A stretch of 16,141 bases of DNA from RGIG5612 sp045616165 (GTDB lineage: Bacteria > Bacillota > Clostridia > Lachnospirales > Lachnospiraceae). Of the stretch, positions 1 to 6,481 are shown piece by piece (the stretch's first letter is position 1; every line of letters starts with the position of its first letter). A model generated the notes under the pieces. The model did no database searches. It was not told the DNA's origin and saw only the letters and a program-made list of their open reading frames with translations. Location: the NCBI GenBank assembly GCA_045616165.1, contig JAZLGF010000007.1:1-16141 (forward strand), written 5' to 3'. Position numbers and translations under genes: made by a program.

Positions 1-179
1 TCCATGATTTATTATTGGCAGTTATGGTCCTAACCATAAACACGATATGTTATAAGCTAAGTGTTTATGGGCGAAAACTTCCTAAGTTAATAAAATATAG
101 TGTTCTAATCCCATTAAAACCATAAACAGCTATCTTAAAATGCAAGATGTTTATGGTTTTAGGTGATTTCATAAAAGTA
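1..179. repeat. Nested palindromes built on a TGTTTATGG half-site
   Basis: This stretch shows no coding potential. It holds three inverted repeats made of the same half-site: TTATGG/CCATAA at 22-27/34-39, CCATAAACAC/GTGTTTATGG at 34-43/61-70 (17-nt spacer), and a perfect 14-bp pair at 115-128/148-161 (19-nt spacer). The reuse of one half-site in both orientations suggests either protein-binding sites or the 3' hairpins of a gene lying left of the window. No U-tract typical of an intrinsic terminator follows the last hairpin, so the role is unknown. Confidence 0.5.
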
Positions 180-283
180 GGCAGCGGGCGGACATAAGTG
201 TACTGGCGCAGATAAGTTAGCTGCCGTAAGAAGCGAAGCAACGGCGCGAGCTCCTTCTTAAGCTCAGGCGCCGTCAGCTTCGC
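180..283. repeat. GC-rich hairpins, intergenic
   Basis: Two hairpins sit side by side in otherwise AT-rich sequence. The first pairs GGCAGC (180-185) with GCTGCC (220-225). The second is strong: GCGAAGC (233-239) pairs with GCTTCGC (277-283), ACGGCGC (241-247) with GCGCCGT (268-274), and GAGCT (248-252) with AGCTC (261-265), leaving an 8-nt loop. There is no U-tract, so it is not an ordinary terminator. It adjoins the structured repeat at 330-401 and may belong to the same element. Confidence 0.5.
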
Positions 284-329
284 GTTCCATTACGCTCATT
301 CCACATAAAAATATTTGTGTGCAAGGATT

Positions 330-401
330 GCGAGCAGAGCCGTCGTACTCGTTATCGGCGAGTTGGAACCCGAGCCAGGAACGAGCCGACGGGCTGCGAG
401 C
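330..401 (+). repeat. Structured dispersed repeat, copy L
   Basis: A 72-bp GC-rich block that recurs in inverted orientation at 8278-8350. The first 56 bases of the two copies differ at one position. Arms 340-353 and 380-392 pair: CCGTCG with CGACGG and CTCGTT with AACGAG, with a small internal loop between them. They enclose a 26-nt loop (354-379) that is identical in both copies. The single difference in the outer stem is matched by a change in the opposite arm, so pairing is kept. The conserved fold suggests a structured RNA or a DNA hairpin substrate. Function unknown. Confidence 0.7.
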
Positions 402-450
402 ATTTAGAAAAGAGCTCGACAAGTTCTAATTTGTCGAAATGAAGGGCAAT

Positions 451-480
451 AAAAAAGCGGAAGGTATACTTCCGCTTTAA
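451..480 (-). terminator. Intrinsic terminator of the DUF1858 gene
   Basis: GCGGAAG (457-463) pairs with CTTCCGC (469-475) around a 5-nt loop. Read on the minus strand the stem is followed by a run of six T, and it lies about 25 nt past the stop codon of the minus-strand gene ending at 500. The plus strand has only a short T-run after the stem, so the main direction is minus. Confidence 0.85.
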
Positions 481-499
481 TAGTTATATTTAGTTTGAT

Positions 500-703
500 T
501 TATTTGCTTGCAAGGTATTCGTTCATTTTTGCAACGATTGCATCAACGTCTGTGCCGTGTACAATACAAGCCTCTGCTAAACTTTCTGCTTGAGCTGATG
601 GACAGCCAAGACAGTGCATGCCGGTTTCTAATAAAATAGGAACTAAGCCTTCGTCTACTCTTAAAATATCACCAATTGTCATATCTTTTGTAATTGTTGC
701 CAT
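500..703 (-). CDS. DUF1858-type small redox-disulfide protein
   Basis: A 67-aa protein resembling the DUF1858 family, whose subfamily is known as the hybrid-cluster-protein-associated redox disulfide domain. The recognisable part is an N-terminal MTIGDILR-like start, then GMHCLGCPSAQAESLAEA, giving a CxxC pair at residues 31 and 34. This pair is the likely thiol/disulfide or metal site. The protein has no signal peptide or membrane segment, so it should be cytosolic. The ATG start is preceded by AGGAGG at ideal spacing. It has its own promoter (764-792) and terminator. A ferredoxin gene diverges from it, so a link to electron transfer is plausible, but its exact reaction is not known. Confidence 0.85.
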   Translation of the reverse strand: MATITKDMTIGDILRVDEGLVPILLETGMHCLGCPSAQAESLAEACIVHGTDVDAIVAKMNEYLASK

Positions 704-763
704 TTATTGACCTCCTTATACTAAATGAGCTACAAAAAAGTGTCATTATTTTTAAGCAAGCAA

Positions 764-792
764 ATTATAATATAAAGCGTTATTTTTTTCAA
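764..792 (-). promoter_or_regulatory. Sigma-A promoter for the DUF1858 gene
   Basis: On the minus strand, TTGAAA (787-792) and TATAAT (764-769) are separated by exactly 17 nt. The predicted transcript starts near 757 and gives a leader of about 54 nt with an AGGAGG site before the ATG at 703. Confidence 0.75.
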
Positions 793-805
793 TAATATTG
801 TTTTT

Positions 806-834
806 TTGAAAGAACTATTAGCGACTTGTATTAT
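806..834 (+). promoter_or_regulatory. Sigma-A promoter for the ferredoxin gene
   Basis: TTGAAA (806-811) and TATTAT (829-834) lie 17 nt apart, predicting a start near 841 and a leader of about 47 nt. Its -35 box is only 13 bp from the -35 box of the divergent DUF1858 promoter, so the two promoters are back to back and could share a regulator. Confidence 0.6.
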
Positions 835-887
835 AGAGCAAAATATATTAAAATACCCGAATAGAAATTTGCTAGGAGGTACTAAAT

Positions 888-1058
888 ATGGCATATGTAA
901 TTTCTGATAATTGTGTAAACTGCGGTTCTTGTGAAGGAGCTTGCCCAGTTGGAGCTATCGCTCAAGGTGATGGCAAATATGAAATCGACGCTAACTCATG
1001 CGTAAGCTGTGGAACATGCGCTGATACATGCCCAACAGGTTCTATTTCAGAAGAATAA
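888..1058 (+). CDS. 2[4Fe-4S] ferredoxin, clostridial type
   Basis: A 56-aa protein, the usual length for clostridial 8-iron ferredoxins. It has two cluster-binding motifs: CVNCGSCEGACP at residues 9-20 and CVSCGTCADTCP at residues 38-49, each of the CxxCxxCxxxCP form, eight cysteines in all. The two halves are a clear internal duplication. Such proteins carry low-potential electrons in the cytosol, for example from pyruvate:ferredoxin oxidoreductase to hydrogenase. The ATG is preceded by AGGAGGT with a 7-nt gap. It is monocistronic: its own promoter lies upstream and a strong terminator follows 33 nt after the stop codon. Confidence 0.95.
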   Translation: MAYVISDNCVNCGSCEGACPVGAIAQGDGKYEIDANSCVSCGTCADTCPTGSISEE

Positions 1059-1090
1059 GAACAAATAAATTGTTTGCAAACACAATTAAA

Positions 1091-1121
1091 GCATCGGTTA
1101 ATCCGATGCTTTTCTTTTTAT
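1091..1121 (+). terminator. Intrinsic terminator between ferredoxin and potD
   Basis: GCATCGG (1091-1097) and CCGATGC (1103-1109) form a stem with a 5-nt loop, followed on the plus strand by a T-rich tract (1110-1121). It ends the ferredoxin transcript. Read on the minus strand, just past the potD stop, the same stem is followed by TTTAATT, so it may also end the pot operon. The T-tract runs into the potD stop codon. Confidence 0.85.
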
Positions 1122-2323
1122 TTACTATAGTGTTGGCCACGACGCTCTATAGCACGTTTCTTTTTGATCTTGAAGAAGAGCCACAAAGCAATTACTAAGG
1201 CAATGGCAATACCGGTGATGATAAGGTAGCGGCCTAGAACGTTGTCGTCAGTTTTAACACTCAGCCAACATTCGTTCATAGCCTGGTTGGCTTCTTTGCT
1301 TAAGGAAGCAAAGGCTTCGCCGCGAGAAAGAGTTTCATCGTCTGGATAAGCGATAGGACTTTCAACAACTTCCGGATCCATAAAATCTTTAGCTTTTGTA
1401 GCAGGTACAGAATAGCCTAAAAATTCAAGGTTTTGTCCCATGATTTCAGGGTCAGTTAAAAAATTGATAAAGCATTCGGCTTCGGCTTTGTGCTGGCATC
1501 CTTTTGGAATACAGATTGCATCAACAAATAAGTTAAAACCTTCTTTTGGAAAATAAAAACCAAGGTCAGGATTTTCTTCCACCATAGTCAAATAATCGCC
1601 AGCATAATATGGGCCAATCCATGCTTCTTCACGTTCGAGTTTATCAAAGATTTGATCCATTACATAACTTTGAATCAGATTCTTTTGAGTTTTTAATTTT
1701 TCTGTAACAGCTTCATATTCAGATAAGTCTTCACTGTTAAGAGAGTAGCCTAAAAGATGTTCGACAATCGCAAAACCATCACGAGGGTTATCAAACATTA
1801 AAATTTTACCGGCATAAGTTTGATTCCATAATAAATCCCAACTTCCGATATCTTCTTCTTTTACATATTTTTTGTTGTAGATAACGCCTACACAGCCCCA
1901 GGTATAAGGCACAGAGTATTTGTTTTCCGGGTCATAAGCCATGTTTTTATAAGCATCATCAATATATTTATAATTAGGTATGTTGTTAAAATCTAACGGT
2001 TCAAGCATATCTTCGGAAATCATTTTTCCAATCATATAATCAGAAGGAATAATAATATCGTATGAGGAACCACCTGATTGTAACTTGGTGTACATAGTTT
2101 CGTTACTGTCAAAAGTCATATAGTTAACTTTAATGTTTGGGTAAGCTTTTTCGAATTCGTCGATAACATCAATGTACCCATCAGTACCGTCTGAGATATA
2201 TTGACCCCAGTTGTAAACGTTAATCGTAACGCTATTGGCAGCGAAAGAAGTAGTTGAAATAAGTCCAATAAGTAAGCCACACAATATAAAAACACTAAGG
2301 AATTTCACAGAGAGTTTTTTCAT
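1118..2323 (-). CDS. potD: Spermidine/putrescine-binding protein PotD, with C-terminal membrane anchor
   Basis: A 401-aa polyamine-binding protein of the PotD/PotF family, feeding the PotABC importer. The N-terminus is a signal peptide (KK start, hydrophobic core at about 8-25, then TSFAA), followed by the family's INVYNWGQYI strand. No lipobox is visible: the only cysteine in that segment, in FILC, does not fit the [LVI][ASTVI][GAS]C rule. Instead, residues about 366-384 form a hydrophobic membrane segment followed by KIKKKR and a basic tail, as expected for a C-terminal anchor with an inside-positive end. This would hold the receptor on the outer face of the membrane. The ATG has GGAGG 7 nt upstream and overlaps the potC stop by 4 nt (ATGA), so translation is probably coupled. 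It is the last gene of mecA-potABCD. Confidence 0.93.
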   Translation of the reverse strand: MKKLSVKFLSVFILCGLLIGLISTTSFAANSVTINVYNWGQYISDGTDGYIDVIDEFEKAYPNIKVNYMTFDSNETMYTKLQSGGSSYDIIIPSDYMIGKMISEDMLEPLDFNNIPNYKYIDDAYKNMAYDPENKYSVPYTWGCVGVIYNKKYVKEEDIGSWDLLWNQTYAGKILMFDNPRDGFAIVEHLLGYSLNSEDLSEYEAVTEKLKTQKNLIQSYVMDQIFDKLEREEAWIGPYYAGDYLTMVEENPDLGFYFPKEGFNLFVDAICIPKGCQHKAEAECFINFLTDPEIMGQNLEFLGYSVPATKAKDFMDPEVVESPIAYPDDETLSRGEAFASLSKEANQAMNECWLSVKTDDNVLGRYLIITGIAIALVIALWLFFKIKKKRAIERRGQHYSK

Positions 2324-3141
2324 GAGTTGGCCTCCCTGTGTTTTATTTTTTTAGCATTTTTAGCATTACTAGCCTGCAAAATATTCATCAAAATCATCAA
2401 TACTAACATTACCAAAAACATTAAAGTAAAGAGAGCATAAAGTTTTGGATGGAGAGGCTTCTTCGTGTAGTTATAAATTTCAACAGGTAAAGTAACAAAA
2501 CTTGAACCTGTAACAAAATACGAAATTACAAAATCATCAAGAGACATTGTAAAACTCATTAATGCGCCGGCAATTATACCAGGCATAATTTCATGTATCG
2601 TAACCTTAAAGATTGACTGAAGAGGAGTACAACCAAGGTCAAGTGCTGCATCAGTAAGGTTTGGATCCATTTGATGAAGTCTAGGCATTACATTCAAAAT
2701 TACATAAGGAAGATTGAAAGTAATGTGAGCGATAAGCAAAGTCCAAAATCCCAATACAGAATTTAGCTTAAGCATAGTTCCTGTAAACGCAAACATAAGA
2801 GCAAGAGAAACACCAGTTACAATATCAGGATTTGTCATTGGAATATTTGTCATGCTCATTACGAACGAGCGCATGCGGCGGCTCATTTTATACATTCCAA
2901 TAGAGGCAGCAGTGCCTAAAACAGTAGCAATAGCAGTGGAAAGAATAGCTATAATAGCGGAGTTTCTAACCAAAATTAAAAGTGAGTCGTCTCTAAAAAG
3001 TTCAGCGTATTGATTAAAAGTAAAAGACTTAAAGACGGCAATATCCATGCCGGAATTAAAGGATGCGATTGCTAAAATAAGAATCGGAACATATAAGAAT
3101 ATAAAAACTATAACAGTGATAACTTTAGAGGCTTTTCTCAT
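2320..3141 (-). CDS. potC: Polyamine ABC transporter permease PotC
   Basis: A 273-aa inner-membrane permease of the binding-protein-dependent type, forming the channel together with PotB. Several hydrophobic segments are visible (about 8-28, 60-82, 104-122, 130-150, 188-206, 236-256). The cytoplasmic EAA loop, which docks on the ATPase PotA, is at about 162-190 (DAALDLGC, ending at MPGI). The ATG start has AGGAGGT 9 nt upstream. It overlaps potB by 4 nt at its start and potD by 4 nt at its end, a tightly coupled operon. Assignment as PotC rather than PotB rests on its place after the other permease and on its sequence resembling the PotC/PotI group. Confidence 0.93.
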   Translation of the reverse strand: MRKASKVITVIVFIFLYVPILILAIASFNSGMDIAVFKSFTFNQYAELFRDDSLLILVRNSAIIAILSTAIATVLGTAASIGMYKMSRRMRSFVMSMTNIPMTNPDIVTGVSLALMFAFTGTMLKLNSVLGFWTLLIAHITFNLPYVILNVMPRLHQMDPNLTDAALDLGCTPLQSIFKVTIHEIMPGIIAGALMSFTMSLDDFVISYFVTGSSFVTLPVEIYNYTKKPLHPKLYALFTLMFLVMLVLMILMNILQASNAKNAKKIKHREANS

Positions 3142-3956
3142 GGAACAATTACCTCCTCGTCATCATCAGAATTTGTAAAGTGATTAGTAACGCCTATACA
3201 TATGAAAATTAGAATCATCAAAACAAGGCTCATTGCGGCGCCGAGGTTAGGGTTGTATGCACCCTTAAATTGAGATTCGATAATATCTCCAACGAGAATA
3301 GTTCCTGGAGAACCTAACTTTTGAGAGATATAGAAAGTTGAAACAGCAGGAACAAAAACCATAGTAATTCCAGAAGCAATTCCAGGAAGAGAAAGAGGAA
3401 GAATAACTTTTGTAAAAACTTTTCTCTTGCTACAACCTAAGTCTTCTGCAGCCTCAATATAGCGAGGATTGATTTTTGAAATAGCTGTATATAAAGGCAA
3501 AATCATGTAAGGTAGGTAATTGTAAACCATGCCTAAAATAACTGCGCCGGAATTTCTAATTAAAGGAAGAGGAGTAAGTCCAAGTGATGTGATGAGATTA
3601 TTTATAATGCCGGTGTCTTCTAATAGAGCTACCCATGCAAGAGTACGAAGCAAGAAACTCATGCACATAGGAAGCATGATAAGCATCTGAAGAAGTCTTT
3701 GAGTAGTTGGTTTACATTTTGCAATAGTGTAAGCAACAGGATAGCCAATAACAAGGCAAATTAAAGTTGCGGCTACACTAAGCCAAATAGAACGCAGGAA
3801 AATAGGCGCATAGTCGACTATACTTATAATGTTGCCAAAGGTAAACGCACCGGTTATAGAATCGGTAAAGGCAAAAAATATAACTATGCAAAGTGGAATG
3901 ATTGTGAAAAGCAACATCCATATTATATAAGGAGTTGCAAGCCATTTATTTTTCAT
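3138..3956 (-). CDS. potB: Polyamine ABC transporter permease PotB
   Basis: A 272-aa permease, partner of PotC. Hydrophobic segments lie at about 9-30, 55-80, 87-110, 136-158, 188-208 and 242-260. The EAA loop that contacts PotA is at about 168-192 (EAAEDLGC, ending at LPGI). The reading frame could begin with a TTG three bases earlier (3959), but AAGGAG at 3963-3968 gives a proper 6-nt gap to the ATG at 3956 and only 3 nt to the TTG, so the ATG is chosen. It lies 18 nt after potA and overlaps potC by 4 nt. Confidence 0.93.
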   Translation of the reverse strand: MKNKWLATPYIIWMLLFTIIPLCIVIFFAFTDSITGAFTFGNIISIVDYAPIFLRSIWLSVAATLICLVIGYPVAYTIAKCKPTTQRLLQMLIMLPMCMSFLLRTLAWVALLEDTGIINNLITSLGLTPLPLIRNSGAVILGMVYNYLPYMILPLYTAISKINPRYIEAAEDLGCSKRKVFTKVILPLSLPGIASGITMVFVPAVSTFYISQKLGSPGTILVGDIIESQFKGAYNPNLGAAMSLVLMILIFICIGVTNHFTNSDDDEEVIVP

Positions 3957-3974
3957 CAAAAACTCCTTATATAA

Positions 3975-5081
3975 TTATTCTTCCGTACTGGCGATGTCGT
4001 CATATTCTGCTGAGTATGAACTATAATCTCCAAACTGACCAGAATATTCGCTCTTCTTCATTACATGTATATCATCAGGATTAAGTTGGATTCCGATTTC
4101 AGAACCTTCTGGATAAAATTGCGTAGTTTGTATAAGCCACTTAAATCCTTTGAAATCAACGATTGTATCATAGTGAACACCTTTGAAGGTAACGTTTGTA
4201 ACTTTACCACAAAGATGTCCGGTGTCGCATGGGACGATATCAATATCCTCAGGACGGATAACAACATCAACGGCTTCATTTGGAGCAAAGCCTTTATCTA
4301 CGCACTCAAATTCTCTTCCGAAAAATTTAACTTTATAGTCTTTAATCATTGTGCCTTCTAAGATATTAGACTCGCCAATAAAGTCTGCAACAAAAGCATT
4401 TGCAGGCTCGTTGTAAATATCCTCAGGCGTTCCGATTTGTTGAATCTTTCCTGCGTCCATTACAACAACAGTATCAGACATAGAAAGAGCTTCTTCCTGG
4501 TCATGTGTAACATAAACAAAAGTTATGCCGATTTCTTGTTGAATAGATTTAAGCTCGTTTTGCATATCTTTGCGAAGCCTTAAATCAAGAGCACCTAAAG
4601 GTTCGTCTAAAAGTAAAACTTTAGGACGATTAATTAAAGCACGAGCGATTGCAACACGTTGCTGTTGGCCACCAGAAAGAGAAGAAACTTTTCTGTTTTC
4701 AAAGCCTTTTAATGAAACGGTTTCTAGCATTTCACAAACACGTTTATCAATTTCTGTTTCGTTGACTTTTGAAATCCTAAGTCCGAAAGCTATGTTGTCG
4801 TATACATCCAGATGTGGAAACAAAGCATAATTTTGAAAAACAGTGTTGATATTTCTTTTGTATGGAGGCAAATCAGAAATATCTTTTCCATCAAAAAAGA
4901 CCTGACCGCTTGTCGGATTTTGAAAACCACCAATTATTCTCAAGGTGGTAGTTTTACCGCAACCGGAAGGTCCCAATAATGTCATGAATTTCTTATCTTC
5001 AATGTCAAGGTTAATAGAGTCTAAAACTCTTTCGCCATTAAATTCCATGACAAGACTTTTAAGTTGTACTATTACACTCAA
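3975..5081 (-). CDS. potA: Polyamine ABC transporter ATPase PotA
   Basis: A 368-aa ATPase that powers polyamine import at the cytoplasmic face of PotBC. All nucleotide-binding motifs are intact: Walker A GPSGCGKT (37-44), Q-loop Q83, signature LSGGQQQR (135-142), Walker B LLLDEP (156-161) with the D-loop following, and switch H193. A C-terminal TOBE-type regulatory domain begins at about 240. The start is a TTG directly next to the mecA stop codon (TAATTG), with no recognisable ribosome binding site, so translation probably depends on ribosomes ending mecA. The first residues match where PotA proteins normally begin. The next in-frame ATG (5048) would remove 11 residues of the first strand and also lacks a binding site. 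Confidence 0.95.
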   Translation of the reverse strand: MSVIVQLKSLVMEFNGERVLDSINLDIEDKKFMTLLGPSGCGKTTTLRIIGGFQNPTSGQVFFDGKDISDLPPYKRNINTVFQNYALFPHLDVYDNIAFGLRISKVNETEIDKRVCEMLETVSLKGFENRKVSSLSGGQQQRVAIARALINRPKVLLLDEPLGALDLRLRKDMQNELKSIQQEIGITFVYVTHDQEEALSMSDTVVVMDAGKIQQIGTPEDIYNEPANAFVADFIGESNILEGTMIKDYKVKFFGREFECVDKGFAPNEAVDVVIRPEDIDIVPCDTGHLCGKVTNVTFKGVHYDTIVDFKGFKWLIQTTQFYPEGSEIGIQLNPDDIHVMKKSEYSGQFGDYSSYSAEYDDIASTEE

Positions 5082-5780
5082 TTACACATTAGCAAGGATT
5101 TGTAAAGCGTTTTTCTCAAGCACCTTCTCACAATGCTCGTTCAAAAAAGCGCCCCTGGCGTGGCTCATCGGCTCCCTGCTGCCATATTCTAATGCAAGGT
5201 TACATATAAATCCAAACTCCTTTTCTGTGTGAGAAGACTTAGAAAGGAGTAGATAATATTTATTGTTATCACCATCTTTATATAAGGTATTATTGCCATC
5301 ATAGATTTCTTTTAAGTGATGCGCAAAATCAATAACCATATCTAAATTATTAAATGAGAATAATTTTTCTAGAGATGGAGTAGCAACTTTTTCATGTATA
5401 GAAGAAACTGCATTGGACATAGCAGGACTTAAAGGAAGAGAACCTAAAAAGTCCGTCATGAATAAAGCATCATCATCGGAGTCAGAATCGTCCATAACAG
5501 TAAGTTCAGAAAACTTAGTGTCAATTTCATCAGGATCTTCAACTTTTGTAATCATAAGCACGATACAATCCATTGAAACTGGAATAGCTTCAACCATAAG
5601 AGGTAAATCACTTGCGTCAAAACCAACCTCGGTTTCGGCTTGTTCCATCATATCCTGGAATAAATCTTTTGTTTTTTCGCTACCATAAGCAAGCTCACTA
5701 AGTTTGAGCTGCCTTGATGCTAAATCAGAACGATTGAGTGTGCATTTTATTTGATTTTCATTTATTCGTTCAATTTTCAT
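5082..5780 (-). CDS. mecA: Adaptor protein MecA
   Basis: A 232-aa protein of the MecA/YpbH family, the adaptor that in Bacillus delivers substrates such as ComK to the ClpC-ClpP protease and helps ClpC form hexamers. The N-terminal substrate-binding domain (about 1-85) starts with the typical MKIERINENQIKC. An acidic linker follows (DDSDSDDD at about 97-104), and the ClpC-binding C-terminal domain (about 115-232) includes the FSFNNLDMVIDFA segment. Length is normal for the family. The start is fixed by family alignment, yet no Shine-Dalgarno sequence is present and a promoter lies directly upstream. It heads the operon with potABCD, an arrangement whose meaning is not evident. No competence genes are seen here. 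Confidence 0.92.
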   Translation of the reverse strand: MKIERINENQIKCTLNRSDLASRQLKLSELAYGSEKTKDLFQDMMEQAETEVGFDASDLPLMVEAIPVSMDCIVLMITKVEDPDEIDTKFSELTVMDDSDSDDDALFMTDFLGSLPLSPAMSNAVSSIHEKVATPSLEKLFSFNNLDMVIDFAHHLKEIYDGNNTLYKDGDNNKYYLLLSKSSHTEKEFGFICNLALEYGSREPMSHARGAFLNEHCEKVLEKNALQILANV

Positions 5781-5787
5781 ATAGAAG

Positions 5788-5816
5788 AAAATAATTTAAA
5801 ATGCTTGAAAAGTCAA
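5788..5816 (-). promoter_or_regulatory. Promoter of mecA-potABCD, possibly giving a leaderless mRNA
   Basis: On the minus strand TTGACT (5811-5816) and TATTTT (5788-5793) are 17 nt apart. The predicted start point falls at about 5781, one base before the mecA ATG at 5780. The bases before the ATG contain no GGAGG-like sequence, which fits a leaderless transcript. A more distant promoter cannot be excluded: a perfect TTGACA at 5876-5881 (minus strand) has no good -10 box at the right distance. Confidence 0.5.
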
Positions 5817-6056
5817 TAAAAAAATCTTATACTACTTTTTGCGTAAGAAAAAAGATTCAACGAAGCGAAACTTTTTGTCAATAAAAATAGGTTGAATTAC
5901 ACTCTTACATTTCAATGAATTTAAATTCTTAAATTCGTTTTCCAATTTTAAATAATTAGTTGATTCTTTTTTTGCACGCAAAATGCGCGAATTTTTGGAG
6001 TATTATCACATGCATCACCTTTTGAATTTGCGTAAATATCAAGAAAGGAGGATGGT

Positions 6057-6287
6057 ATGACTAAAACTGAAAAGACAAGATATATTTCTTATATGGCGCT
6101 AAAAGATGAATTAAAAACTTTTACAGGTCAAGGCACAGATCTTAAATTAGAAGGACGCTTAAGCGATGCATCTGAAATTGCAGCAGCATGTGTCTTTAAT
6201 GAAGAGAGCTCTTACATGAGAGATTATGTTAGAGATAATCAAGGCCGACTTGTATCACTTAATTTTGACAAAGTCGAAAATCTATAA
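6057..6287 (+). CDS. Small protein of unknown function, 76 aa
   Basis: I do not recognise this family. The 76-aa product is soluble, with no signal peptide, membrane segment or cysteine cluster (only one Cys). It reads like a compact helix-strand fold: KTEKTRYISYMALKDELKTF, then DLKLEGRLSDASEIAAACVF, then a charged ESSYMRDYVRDNQGR and a final strand. It is likely real: AAAGGAGG lies 5 nt before the ATG, codon use resembles its neighbours, and a strong terminator follows at 6379. An earlier ATG at 6052 stops after two codons. No clear promoter could be fixed upstream; a TATTAT at 6001 lacks a matching -35 box. Confidence 0.75.
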   Translation: MTKTEKTRYISYMALKDELKTFTGQGTDLKLEGRLSDASEIAAACVFNEESSYMRDYVRDNQGRLVSLNFDKVENL

Positions 6288-6378
6288 AAAAGAACCTCTG
6301 ACTTTTATTCCTTTGTCAAAAGCGTCAAGTCTAAAAAAGAGTGTAAGTAAAACAAAATAATAAAACGAGAACAAAAAA

Positions 6379-6412
6379 GGGTCGCTCTTTTAAGGGCGAT
6401 CCTTTTGCTTTT
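6379..6412 (+). terminator. Intrinsic terminator before mltG
   Basis: GGGTCGC (6379-6385) pairs with GCGATCC (6396-6402) with one G-U pair, followed by TTTTGCTTTT. It ends the transcript of the 76-aa gene and insulates mltG, whose promoter begins a few bases later. Confidence 0.85.
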
Positions 6413-6417
6413 ATTAA

Positions 6418-6446
6418 TTGTTTTAAACATATCCATTTGCTATAAT
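6418..6446 (+). promoter_or_regulatory. Extended -10 promoter for mltG-tadA
   Basis: TTGTTT (6418-6423), 17 nt, TATAAT (6441-6446), with TGC just before the -10 box, making it an extended -10 promoter. The predicted start near 6453 leaves a 29-nt leader with an AAAGG site before the ATG at 6482. It also excludes the upstream in-frame TTG at 6446 as the mltG start. Confidence 0.8.
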
Positions 6447-6481
6447 TGTTTAACCATAAAAAACAAGGAAAAGGTATTGTT

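Noticed and set aside
1..499. CRISPR array or small RNA cluster at the left end
   Set aside because: The repeats are inverted and few, without regular direct repeats and spacers.
5876..5881. Perfect TTGACA on the minus strand upstream of mecA as the main -35 box
   Set aside because: At 16-18 nt spacing only GAATCT-like sequences occur, which are poor -10 boxes.
6446..6481. Upstream in-frame TTG extending mltG by 12 residues
   Set aside because: The TTG overlaps the -10 box of the mltG promoter, so it would lie before the transcript start; the ATG at 6482 has a binding site.
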